A stretch of DNA of 6,789 nucleotides from Rhizobiaceae bacterium. GTDB taxonomy: Bacteria > Pseudomonadota > Alphaproteobacteria > Rhizobiales > Rhizobiaceae. Where the stretch lies: positions 1 to 6,789 of the forward strand of contig JAGWJK010000238.1 of assembly GCA_028865845.1 (NCBI GenBank), read 5' to 3'. Under the pieces are notes generated by a model. It did not search any database, was not told the origin of the DNA, and saw only the letters and a program-made list of their open reading frames with translations. The first letter of the stretch is position 1. Every line of letters starts with the position of its first letter. Both the position numbers and the translations under genes were made by a program. Below are positions 1-6,126 of this stretch, in pieces.

Positions 1-1271
1 CACGCATCGTGATGAAATTCGGCGGGACCTCCGTCGCGGATTTGGACCGTATCAAGAATGTCGCCCGCCATGTGAAACGTGAAGTCGATGCCGGCCATGA
101 GGTCGCGGTCGTCGTTTCTGCCATGTCAGGCAAGACCAACGAACTGGTCGGCTGGGTGCAGAACATGCCGAAAGTCGCCGGCGCCGATCATTCGATCTAT
201 GATGCCCGCGAATATGATGCGGTCGTTGCCTCCGGCGAACAGGTCACCTCCGGGCTGCTCGCGATCGCGCTGCAGGCGATGGGCATCAACGCTCGTTCCT
301 GGCAGGGCTGGCAGATCCCGATCCGCACCGATAACGCCCATGGCGCGGCACGCATCCTCGAAATCGACGGTGGCGAGATGATCCGCCGCATGGGCGAGGG
401 CCAGGTGGCTGTCGTCGCCGGCTTCCAGGGGCTTGGCCCCGACAATCGCCTGTCGACGCTCGGCCGCGGCGGTTCCGACACCTCGGCCGTCGCGATCGCC
501 GCAGCCGTCAAGGCCGATCGCTGCGATATCTATACCGACGTCGATGGCGTCTACACGACCGACCCGCGCATCGAGCCGAAGGCGCGCCGCCTGAAAAAGA
601 TCGCTTTCGAAGAAATGCTGGAAATGGCTTCGCTCGGCGCCAAGGTGCTGCAGGTGCGTTCGGTCGAGTTGGCAATGGTCTTTAAGGTTCGCACCTTCGT
701 GCGCTCCTCTTTCGAAGATCCCGATGCTCCGGGCATGGGCGATCTCTTGAACCCGCCCGGAACGCTGATTTGTGACGAGGAAGAAATCGTGGAACAGGAA
801 GTAGTCACCGGCATCGCTTACGCCAAGGATGAAGCTCAGATCTCGCTGCGCCGTCTGGCCGACCGGCCGGGCGTTTCCGCCGCGATCTTCGGGCCGCTGG
901 CCGAAAGCCATATCAACGTCGACATGATCGTCCAGAACATTTCCGAGGATGGTTCGAAGACCGACATGACCTTCACGGTTCCGTCGGGCGACGTGGAAAA
1001 GGCATTGCGCGTCCTTGGCGACAACAAGGAAAAGATCGGCTACGACGTCATCCAGAACGAATCGGGTCTCGTCAAGGTTTCGGTCATCGGCATCGGCATG
1101 CGTTCGCACGCCGGCGTTGCAGCGTCCGCTTTCCGGGCACTTGCCGAAAAAGGCATCAACATCAAGGCTATTACGACGTCAGAAATCAAGATTTCCATCC
1201 TGATCGACGGTCCATATGCGGAACTGGCAGTCAGGACTTTGCATTCCTGCTACGGTCTCGATAAGAGTTGA
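1..1271 (+). CDS. lysC: Aspartate kinase (aspartokinase), 5' end just outside the window
   Basis: Cytoplasmic enzyme that phosphorylates L-aspartate with ATP, the first step towards lysine, diaminopimelate, threonine and methionine. The reading frame is open from the first base; codons from base 3 read R-I-V-M-K-F-G-G-T-S, so the usual N-terminus M-A-R-I-V-M-K-F-G-G is expected and only about four bases are missing (inferred full length 424 aa, typical of monofunctional LysC). In that numbering the kinase domain shows KFGGTS (7-12), SAMSGKTNEL (41-50), GRGGSDTSA (156-164) and DVDGVYTTDPR (181-191). Two C-terminal ACT regulatory domains follow, about 267-335 (with RPGVSAAIFGPLAES) and about 350-420 (with VIGIGMRSHAGVAASAF), the usual site of lysine/threonine feedback. 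There is no fused homoserine dehydrogenase. The stop is TGA at 1269-1271. The upstream promoter is not in view. The family assignment is very secure; the exact effector is not readable from sequence. Confidence 0.97.
   Translation, partial: RIVMKFGGTSVADLDRIKNVARHVKREVDAGHEVAVVVSAMSGKTNELVGWVQNMPKVAGADHSIYDAREYDAVVASGEQVTSGLLAIALQAMGINARSWQGWQIPIRTDNAHGAARILEIDGGEMIRRMGEGQVAVVAGFQGLGPDNRLSTLGRGGSDTSAVAIAAAVKADRCDIYTDVDGVYTTDPRIEPKARRLKKIAFEEMLEMASLGAKVLQVRSVELAMVFKVRTFVRSSFEDPDAPGMGDLLNPPGTLICDEEEIVEQEVVTGIAYAKDEAQISLRRLADRPGVSAAIFGPLAESHINVDMIVQNISEDGSKTDMTFTVPSGDVEKALRVLGDNKEKIGYDVIQNESGLVKVSVIGIGMRSHAGVAASAFRALAEKGINIKAITTSEIKISILIDGPYAELAVRTLHSCYGLDKS
777..791 (+). promoter_or_regulatory. 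Candidate internal ribosome binding site and GTG start for a LysC beta subunit
   Basis: Inside lysC, GAGG (777-780; AGGA 778-781) lies about 7 nt upstream of an in-frame GTG at 789-791. Initiation here would give a 160-aa protein (789-1271) containing only the two ACT domains and starting V/M-E-Q-E-V-V-T-G-I-A. This is the position where the separately translated beta subunits of Bacillus and Corynebacterium aspartokinases begin, in a similar E-x-x-V-x-T-G-V/I-A context. The purine-rich stretch may simply reflect the Asp-Glu-Glu-Glu codons it encodes, so use of this start is inference. Confidence 0.35.
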
Positions 1272-1314
1272 TTCAGGACTACTGACGACGGACCGTGACG
1301 GAGGATAGTTTCGG

Positions 1315-1330
1315 CCCGCCCCGAGGTGGG
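1315..1330 (+). other. Small GC-rich hairpin in the lysC-ptsP gap
   Basis: CCCGCC (1315-1320) can pair with GGTGGG (1325-1330) through six base pairs, one of them G-U, around a CCGA loop. No T-run follows, so it does not look like an intrinsic terminator. It could be a weak attenuating or mRNA-stabilising stem between lysC and ptsP, or chance. I see no convincing promoter in the rest of the 101-bp gap (1272-1372). Confidence 0.3.
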
Positions 1331-1356
1331 TAAGACTGGCGTGATTTCTTGATTTC

Positions 1357-1375
1357 GGGAGCTAGAGACGCAATG
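1357..1375 (+). promoter_or_regulatory. Ribosome binding site and ATG start of ptsP
   Basis: GGGAG at 1357-1361 precedes the ATG at 1373-1375 by 11 nt, a slightly long spacing. An in-frame TTG at 1349 is possible but overlaps this Shine-Dalgarno region and would add eight residues (ISGARDA-like) with no family similarity that I recognise. The product from the ATG begins MRDLSGGPRVLLKRL, which is how I remember rhizobial PtsP proteins beginning. Confidence 0.65.
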
Positions 1376-3640
1376 AGAGACCTTTCCGGCGGTCCACGCG
1401 TTCTGCTCAAGCGGCTGCGCGAACTGATGGCGGAGCCGCTGGAGCCGCAGGAGCGTCTTGACCGGATCGTCCGCCAGATCGCCAGCAACATGGTCGCCGA
1501 GGTTTGTTCGGTCTACGTGTTGCGCGCCGACGGCGTGCTCGAACTCTACGCCACCGAAGGCCTGAACAAGGAGGCCGTCCACCTTTCGCAATTGAAGATG
1601 GGGCAGGGCCTGGTCGGCACGATCGCCGCCTCCGCCCAGCCGCTCAATCTTTCCGACGCGCAATCGCATCCGGCCTTCCGCTACCTGCCGGAAACCGGCG
1701 AAGAGATCTACCATTCCTTCCTCGGCGTACCGAGCCTGCGGACAGGCCGCTCGCTCGGCGTTCTCGTCGTACAGAACAAGGCAAGCCGCACCTATCGCGA
1801 CGAAGAGCTGGAAGCGCTCGAGACGACGGCAATGGTGCTTGCCGAGATGATCGCCACCGGCGAACTCAAGAAGATCACCAAGCCCGGCCTCGAGCTCGAT
1901 CTCACCCGCTCCGTCACCATCGACGGCGATACCTATAATGAAGGCATCGGCCTCGGTTATGTCGTGCTGCACGAGCCACGCATCGTCGTCACCAATCTTC
2001 TCAACGAAGACAGCGAGAAGGAAATTCGTCGGCTCGCGGATGCGATGGGTTCATTGCGCATCTCGATCGACGACATGCTGTCGCGGCGCGACGTGTCGAT
2101 GGAGGGCGAGCATCGCGAGGTGCTGGAAACCTACCGCATGTTCGCGCATGACCAGGGCTGGGTCCGCAAGCTCGAAGAAGCGGTTCGCAACGGCCTGACG
2201 GCGGAAGCCGCGGTCGAGAAGGTGCAGAGCGACACCAAGGCGCGGATGATGCGTCTGACCGATCCCTATCTGCGTGAGCGCATGCATGATTTCGAGGATC
2301 TGGCGAACCGGTTGTTACGGCAGCTGACCGGCTATACTGGCCGGACGACGGGAGAGGGCTTTCCGAACGACGCGGTGATTTTTGCGCGCGCGATGGGTGC
2401 CGCCGAGCTGCTCGATTATCCCCGCACCAACATTCGCGGCCTCGTCCTTGAGGAAGGTGCTGTCACCAGCCACGTCGTCATCGTCGCGCGCGCCATGGGC
2501 ATTCCGGTCGTTGGCCAGGCGGCGGGTGTCGTGGCGCTCGCCGAAAACGGCGATCCGGTCATCATCGACGGCGACGGTGGCCATGTGCATCTGCGGCCGA
2601 TGGCGGATCATCAGCGCTCCTACGAAGAAAAGGTGCGCTTCCGCGCCCGGCGTCAGGAGCAGTTCCGCGCATTGCGCTCCGTCGAGCCGATCACCAAGGA
2701 CGGGCAGCGCGTTTCGCTGCTGATGAATGCCGGCCTTTTGGTCGATCTGCCGCAGCTTGCCGAATCCGGCGCGGAGGGCATCGGCCTTTTCCGCACCGAG
2801 CTGCAATTCATGATCGCCTCGACGATGCCGAAGGCCGACGAGCAGGAAGCATTCTACCGCAATGTCATGAAGCAGGCGGGCAACCGCGTCGTGACATTCC
2901 GCACGCTTGATATCGGCGGCGACAAGGTCGTGCCTTACTTCCGCGCGCATGAGGAAGAAAACCCGGCGCTCGGCTGGCGCGCCATCCGCTTGTCGCTCGA
3001 TCGGCCGGGCCTGCTGCGCACGCAACTGCGGGCCATGCTGAAGGCGGCGGCCGATGGCGAATTGAAGATGATGGTGCCGATGGTCACGGAAGTCTCCGAG
3101 ATCGAGGCGGTGCGCGAGCTCATTCAGAAGGAAGTGCAGCACCTGTCGCGCTTCGGGCATGCACTGCCGCGCAAGCTTCAGTTCGGCGCCATGCTGGAAG
3201 TGCCGGCGTTGCTGTGGCAGCTCGACGAGCTGATGGCGGCGGTCGATTTCGTCTCGGTCGGCTCGAACGATCTCTTCCAGTTCTCGATGGCAGTCGATCG
3301 CGGCAACGCCCGCGTGTCCGATAGGTTCGATCCGCTCGGCCGTCCGTTCCTGCGTATCCTGAGGGACATCGTACGTGCGGGCGAGCGAAACAAGACGCCG
3401 GTGACGCTTTGCGGCGAATTGGCCGGCAAGACGATTTCGGCGATGGCCCTCCTGGGGCTCGGCTTCCGCTCGATATCGATGTCGCCAGCCTCGATCGGGC
3501 CGGTCAAGGCGATGCTGCTCGGCCTTGACCTGAAAGCGCTGACCGAGACCATGGAAGAGGCGCTGAACGACACGCATCCGACGGCTTCCATGCGCGACAT
3601 CCTTGTCCGTTTCGCGGAAAGCCACAATATTCCGCTTTAG
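1373..3640 (+). CDS. ptsP: PtsP, phosphoenolpyruvate-protein phosphotransferase of the nitrogen PTS (Enzyme I-Ntr)
   Basis: Cytoplasmic protein of 755 aa that autophosphorylates from PEP and passes the phosphate to NPr (PtsO), and from there to EIIA-Ntr (PtsN). This is a regulatory relay rather than a sugar importer. Domain order: GAF domain at about 25-165, which separates it from sugar PtsI; PEP-utilising N-terminal domain at about 180-305; the swivelling phosphohistidine domain with TSHVVIVARAMGIPVVG, where His367 is the predicted phosphorylation site; and a C-terminal PEP-binding barrel at about 425-720. In the barrel, GLFRTE (Arg474) and TFRTLDIGGDK (Arg510) match PEP-binding motifs, GSNDL lies at 630-634, and CGELAG carries the catalytic Cys680. 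All key residues are present, so it should be active. It lies 101 bp after lysC and 88 bp before prfA, all codirectional. In enteric bacteria the GAF domain responds to glutamine and 2-oxoglutarate; the same here is inference. The stop is TAG at 3638-3640. Confidence 0.97.
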   Translation: MRDLSGGPRVLLKRLRELMAEPLEPQERLDRIVRQIASNMVAEVCSVYVLRADGVLELYATEGLNKEAVHLSQLKMGQGLVGTIAASAQPLNLSDAQSHPAFRYLPETGEEIYHSFLGVPSLRTGRSLGVLVVQNKASRTYRDEELEALETTAMVLAEMIATGELKKITKPGLELDLTRSVTIDGDTYNEGIGLGYVVLHEPRIVVTNLLNEDSEKEIRRLADAMGSLRISIDDMLSRRDVSMEGEHREVLETYRMFAHDQGWVRKLEEAVRNGLTAEAAVEKVQSDTKARMMRLTDPYLRERMHDFEDLANRLLRQLTGYTGRTTGEGFPNDAVIFARAMGAAELLDYPRTNIRGLVLEEGAVTSHVVIVARAMGIPVVGQAAGVVALAENGDPVIIDGDGGHVHLRPMADHQRSYEEKVRFRARRQEQFRALRSVEPITKDGQRVSLLMNAGLLVDLPQLAESGAEGIGLFRTELQFMIASTMPKADEQEAFYRNVMKQAGNRVVTFRTLDIGGDKVVPYFRAHEEENPALGWRAIRLSLDRPGLLRTQLRAMLKAAADGELKMMVPMVTEVSEIEAVRELIQKEVQHLSRFGHALPRKLQFGAMLEVPALLWQLDELMAAVDFVSVGSNDLFQFSMAVDRGNARVSDRFDPLGRPFLRILRDIVRAGERNKTPVTLCGELAGKTISAMALLGLGFRSISMSPASIGPVKAMLLGLDLKALTETMEEALNDTHPTASMRDILVRFAESHNIPL

Positions 3641-3688
3641 CGCATGATCAGACGAAGTGCGAAGCGGCGTTCGAACATGATCATGCGC
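3640..3688. repeat. 49-bp palindromic intergenic element, rhizobial type, touching the ptsP stop
   Basis: GCGCATGATCA (3640-3650) and TGATCATGCGC (3678-3688) are perfect 11-bp inverted arms around a 27-bp centre, which contains a further short pairing of CGAA (3653-3656) with TTCG (3670-3673). The layout GCATGATC - GAAGTG - GAAGCGG - TTCG - GATCATGC resembles a short palindromic repeat that I recall as abundant between genes in Rhizobium and relatives. The first base of the left arm is the G of the ptsP TAG stop. No T-run follows, so a 3'-end stabilising or processing stem is more likely than an intrinsic terminator. Confidence 0.75.
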
Positions 3689-3718
3689 AACAAATAGCAA
3701 CATCGATAAAGAAGAATT

Positions 3719-3731
3719 GGAGTGACGGGTG
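3719..3731 (+). promoter_or_regulatory. Ribosome binding site deciding the GTG start of prfA
   Basis: GGAG at 3719-3722 sits 6 nt upstream of GTG at 3729-3731. Translation from this GTG gives [16 protein letters not shown], a normal RF1 N-terminus. The next in-frame ATG (codon 9) has no comparable Shine-Dalgarno sequence and would cut into the first helix. I therefore take GTG as the start. Confidence 0.85.
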
Positions 3732-4808
3732 GCGAAGCTTCCCATTGAAAAAATGCGCGAATTGGAACGCCGTTTCGGCGAGATCGAAGCGCGCATGTCG
3801 GCCGGACCGTCGGCGGACGTCTATGTGAAGCTTGCTTCCGAATATTCCGAACTGCAGCCAGTCGTCGGCAAGATCCGCGAATATGAAAAGGCGATCGCCG
3901 AGCTTTCCGACCTCGAAACCATGCTTGCCGACAAGGGCGTCGACCGGGAGATGCGCGACCTTGCCGAAATGGAGCTGCCCGAGGTGAAGGAGCGCATCGA
4001 GGCGCTGGAGAAGGAAATCCAGATCCTGCTGCTGCCGAAGGATGCTGCCGACGAAAAGAGCGCGATCCTCGAAATTCGTGCCGGCACCGGTGGTTCGGAG
4101 GCAGCACTTTTCGCCGGCGATCTCTTCCGCATGTATGAGCGCTTTGCCGCGGTCAACGGCTGGAAGGTCGAGATTCTGTCGGCAAGCGATGGCGAAGCCG
4201 GTGGGTACAAGGAAATCATCGCGACGATCAGCGGCAAAGGCGTGTTTTCGCGGCTGAAATTCGAATCCGGCGTCCATCGCGTGCAACGCGTGCCGGAAAC
4301 CGAAGCGAGCGGTCGCATCCATACGTCGGCGGCAACCGTTGCCGTGCTGCCGGAAGCCGAGGAAATCGATATCGAAATCCGGCAGGAAGATATCCGCATC
4401 GACACGATGCGGTCTTCCGGCGCCGGCGGTCAGCACGTCAACACCACGGACTCGGCCGTGCGCATCACGCATATTCCCTCGGGCATCGTGGTGACGAGCT
4501 CGGAGAAATCGCAGCACCAGAACCGCGCCAAGGCCATGCAGGTGCTGCGTTCGCGCCTTTTTGACATGGAGCGCCAACGTGCCGACAGCGAGCGCTCCGC
4601 CGACCGCAAAAGCCAGGTCGGGTCCGGCGACCGTTCCGAGCGTATCCGCACCTATAATTTCCCGCAGGGGCGCGTCACCGATCACCGCATCAACCTGACG
4701 CTCTACAAGCTCGATCGCATGATGGAAGGCGAGATCGACGAAGTCGTCGATGCGCTGCTTGCCGATTATCAGGCAAGCCAGCTGGCGCAGCTTGGGGAAC
4801 AGGCATGA
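3729..4808 (+). CDS. prfA: Peptide chain release factor 1 (RF1)
   Basis: Release factor that reads UAA and UAG in the ribosomal A site and triggers peptidyl-tRNA hydrolysis. It is 359 aa, the normal RF1 length. The N-terminal helical domain runs to about residue 100, with heptad-like charged helices. The codon-recognition motif is Pro-Glu-Thr at 189-191, within [15 protein letters not shown]; this P-x-T form identifies RF1 rather than RF2, which has SPF. The catalytic GGQ lies at 233-235 in [17 protein letters not shown]; Gln235 is the residue methylated by PrmC. A C-terminal [19 protein letters not shown] segment is typical of the family. The next gene encodes the matching methyltransferase and overlaps by 4 bp. 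Translation is predicted to start at GTG. ptsP upstream ends in TAG, an RF1-read stop, whereas prfA itself ends in TGA, which RF1 does not read. Confidence 0.98.
   Translation: MAKLPIEKMRELERRFGEIEARMSAGPSADVYVKLASEYSELQPVVGKIREYEKAIAELSDLETMLADKGVDREMRDLAEMELPEVKERIEALEKEIQILLLPKDAADEKSAILEIRAGTGGSEAALFAGDLFRMYERFAAVNGWKVEILSASDGEAGGYKEIIATISGKGVFSRLKFESGVHRVQRVPETEASGRIHTSAATVAVLPEAEEIDIEIRQEDIRIDTMRSSGAGGQHVNTTDSAVRITHIPSGIVVTSSEKSQHQNRAKAMQVLRSRLFDMERQRADSERSADRKSQVGSGDRSERIRTYNFPQGRVTDHRINLTLYKLDRMMEGEIDEVVDALLADYQASQLAQLGEQA
4794..4808 (+). promoter_or_regulatory. Translational coupling site, prfA stop / prmC start
   Basis: The sequence ATGA at 4805-4808 contains the prmC ATG (4805-4807) and the prfA TGA (4806-4808). 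GGGGA at 4794-4798, inside the last prfA codons, is a Shine-Dalgarno candidate 6 nt from the ATG. This layout is typical of translational coupling or reinitiation. Confidence 0.8.
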
Positions 4809-5680
4809 GCGACGGCGCCGGGCTGACCGTCGCGCAGCTTCTGCAGGAGATGCGGACCCGCTTCACCGAGGTCGATCTCGATGACCCAGCGACCGAGGCG
4901 CGTATTTTGCTTGGCGGCCTGCTCGATCTCTCTTCAACGGAACTCGTGACGCGCGGCGCGGAGGTCGCAGCTCCGGATCGCGTCGAAGCGGCGCGGGCAG
5001 CGATCGCCAGGCGGCTCAATCACGAGCCGGTGCACCGGATACTGGGCGAGCGGGAATTTTACGGTCTGCCGCTGAAGCTGTCTCAGGCGACGCTTGAACC
5101 GCGCCCGGATACCGAGATTCTGGTGGATACGGTATTAACCCATGCCCGCCACCTTGCAACGGCGCACGGGAATATCCAAATACTAGACTTGGGAACGGGA
5201 ACCGGGGCTATTTGCCTCGCGCTCCTTCAGGAATGCCCGCAGGCTGTGGGCATCGGTTCCGATATTTCCCCGGAAGCGCTGGAAACGGCACGGGAAAATG
5301 CAGCGCGAAACGGTTTGGCAGCGCGATTCAGCACGGTACAGGGAAGTTGGTTTGAAGCCATCCACGGACGATTTCACGTGATTGTCTCAAATCCGCCCTA
5401 TATTGAGTCCAGTGTCATTTCCACTCTCGCTCCAGAAGTAAAGAACTTCGATCCTCCGGCAGCTCTCGACGGTGGCCTTGACGGGCTGGATGCTTACAGG
5501 GCAATTGCCAAGGATGCGGCGCGGTTTCTACATCATGACGGTATCGTCGGGGTGGAGATCGGTTATGATCAACGCAAAGCGGTGACTTCGGTTTTTGAGG
5601 GAGCTGGATTTTTCCTTATCGAGGCAGCCCGGGATTACGGTCACAACGACCGGGTGCTTTTGTTCAGGCATGAGGCGTGA
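4805..5680 (+). CDS. prmC: Peptide chain release factor N5-glutamine methyltransferase (PrmC/HemK)
   Basis: SAM-dependent enzyme that methylates the amide of the GGQ glutamine in RF1 and RF2, raising termination efficiency. It is 291 aa, within the family range. Residues about 1-100 form the helical substrate-binding domain, ending in [15 protein letters not shown], a strongly conserved PrmC region. The Rossmann methyltransferase domain carries [14 protein letters not shown] (DLGTGTG at 128-134, SAM binding) and the catalytic NPPY at 196-199, followed by IESS and the conserved [13 protein letters not shown]. The C-terminal HNDRVLLFR motif is also normal. Earlier literature named such genes hemK. 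The base composition is unusual: the first part is about 70% GC, whereas 5341-5460 is about 49% by hand count, and rare codons appear (GTA-TTA at codons 110-111, ATA-CTA at 126-127, CTA at 242). All motifs are intact, so it is predicted to be functional. The stop is TGA at 5678-5680. Confidence 0.97.
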   Translation: MSDGAGLTVAQLLQEMRTRFTEVDLDDPATEARILLGGLLDLSSTELVTRGAEVAAPDRVEAARAAIARRLNHEPVHRILGEREFYGLPLKLSQATLEPRPDTEILVDTVLTHARHLATAHGNIQILDLGTGTGAICLALLQECPQAVGIGSDISPEALETARENAARNGLAARFSTVQGSWFEAIHGRFHVIVSNPPYIESSVISTLAPEVKNFDPPAALDGGLDGLDAYRAIAKDAARFLHHDGIVGVEIGYDQRKAVTSVFEGAGFFLIEAARDYGHNDRVLLFRHEA

Positions 5681-5696
5681 TCGTTGATCGAGGTCG

Positions 5697-5713
5697 ATCG
5701 AAGAAGCTTCGAT
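5697..5713 (+). terminator. Hairpin downstream of prmC, weak terminator candidate
   Basis: ATCGAAG (5697-5703) pairs perfectly with CTTCGAT (5707-5713) around an AAG loop, 17 nt after the prmC stop. The stem is not GC-rich and the following bases (GCCGTTTC) contain only three consecutive Ts, so it is poor as an intrinsic terminator. An overlapping alternative stem, GATCG (5686-5690) with CGATC (5695-5699), competes for the same bases. It may mark the 3' end of the prfA-prmC transcript or assist processing. Confidence 0.3.
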
Positions 5714-5760
5714 GCCGTTTCAAACTATTGTTTCGTCCTTTTCGCTTTCGGAAAGATGCG

Positions 5761-5784
5761 TGACGCGACGACAATTGACGCGAC
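5761..5784. repeat. Direct repeat TGACGCGAC x2, 15 bp apart
   Basis: TGACGCGAC occurs at 5761-5769 and again at 5776-5784. Each copy is followed closely by ACAATT (5771-5776 and 5783-5788), so the two units are imperfect copies of 13-16 bp. A CCAATTGG palindrome follows at 5798-5805. The spacing differs from an exact helical turn. It could be a tandem protein-binding site or a local duplication. Confidence 0.5.
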
Positions 5785-5832
5785 AATTTGCAGCAGCCCA
5801 ATTGGTGCTTGTTGTTATCGTGAAGAAAAGGC

Positions 5833-5859
5833 TTGGATTTCCTGAGGAAGCGATATAGG
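5833..5859 (+). promoter_or_regulatory. Weak sigma-70-type promoter candidate for the DUF4167 transcript
   Basis: TTGGAT (5833-5838) and TATAGG (5854-5859) are separated by 15 bp, with an 11-bp palindrome TTCCTGAGGAA (5839-5849) between them. Both boxes are imperfect and the spacer is short, so this is only a candidate. Transcription from it would begin near 5866 and produce a leader of about 260 nt. Confidence 0.22.
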
Positions 5860-6007
5860 TTGCCCTCACGCGTTGGGCGGCTGGGATTGGACGAAAAGAT
5901 TCGGCCTTCTTGGTCAGCCTCGGGGATCCGCTCTCTGAAAGAGTGTCAAAGGTTGAAGATAACCCAATGCGTGATCAGTTAATCTGACGTAGTCGAGCGG
6001 CAGACAG

Positions 6008-6081
6008 GCGCTTAAAGCGCGGTTTGCTTGCGGTACGCAGGCCCTGGTTCGGGATGTGCCCGGCTGCGGCGGCGAGTGCCG
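6008..6081 (+). other. Run of four short hairpins in the leader of the DUF4167 gene
   Basis: Four successive stems can form in plus-strand RNA: GCGCT/AGCGC (6008-6012 with 6016-6020); GCTTGCG/CGCAGGC (6026-6032 with 6036-6042, 7 bp with one G-U and a GTA loop); CGGG/CCCG (6050-6053 with 6059-6062); and CGGC/GCCG (6070-6073 with 6078-6081). The stretch after them (about 6083-6123), which carries the ribosome binding site, is A/T-richer and has little structure. The second stem is the strongest; the shorter ones could be chance in GC-rich DNA. Confidence 0.4.
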
Positions 6082-6110
6082 TGTACAATTCATCCCAACT
6101 AAGAGAATTC

Positions 6111-6126
6111 AGGTGAAGGATCTATG
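6111..6126 (+). promoter_or_regulatory. Ribosome binding site and ATG start of the DUF4167 gene
   Basis: AGGTGA at 6111-6116 matches the anti-Shine-Dalgarno sequence and lies 7 nt before the ATG at 6124-6126; AAGGA (6116-6120) overlaps it but is closer than usual. The overlapping GTG at 6113 opens a frame that stops after four codons, so the ATG is the supported start. Confidence 0.8.

Larger units (their letters stand above)
5681..6123. other. 443-bp gene-free stretch between prmC and the DUF4167 gene
   Basis: I see no convincing coding sequence, tRNA or known RNA motif here; stops are frequent in the forward frames and no reading frame has both a ribosome binding site and conserved features. 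The base composition is lower in GC than the flanking genes until about 6000, then rises. It holds a small hairpin after prmC (5697-5713), a direct repeat (5761-5784), an 8-bp palindrome CCAATTGG (5798-5805), a weak promoter candidate (5833-5859) and a cluster of hairpins (6008-6081). The length and the structured 3' part suggest a long regulatory leader or a small RNA gene, but this is not proven. Confidence 0.6.

Noticed and set aside
9..14. GTG at 9 or ATG at 12 as the lysC start
   Set aside because: The frame is open upstream and the preceding codons give R-I, matching the usual M-A-R-I-V-M-K-F-G-G start, so the real start lies just outside the window.
126..1109. Long antisense open frame across lysC (327 codons)
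   Set aside because: It lies wholly opposite a secure gene with intact motifs. The translation is rich in His, Asp, Arg and Ala, typical of antisense frames in GC-rich coding DNA, and shows no recognisable domain or ribosome binding site.
1315..1330. Intrinsic terminator after lysC
   Set aside because: The stem is short with a G-U pair and is followed by TAAGACTGG rather than a T-run.
1349..1372. Upstream TTG start for ptsP
   Set aside because: It would place the best Shine-Dalgarno sequence inside the coding region and adds eight residues not seen in the family as I know it; the ATG at 1373 fits better.
2315..3796. Long antisense open frame across ptsP into prfA (493 codons)
   Set aside because: It is opposite the PEP-binding domain of ptsP, runs through the intergenic repeat and has the same biased composition. 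It reflects GC-rich codon bias rather than a gene.
3681..4685. Antisense open frame across prfA (334 codons)
   Set aside because: It is opposite RF1, whose PET and GGQ motifs are intact, and it has no family features of its own.
5775..5803. TTGACG at 5775-5780 as a -35 box
   Set aside because: No acceptable -10 box lies 16-18 bp downstream (CCAATT at the expected place).
6084..6089. TACAAT as a -10 box close to the DUF4167 start
   Set aside because: The hexamer is good, but 17 bp upstream there is only CGGCTG, with nothing like a -35 box.
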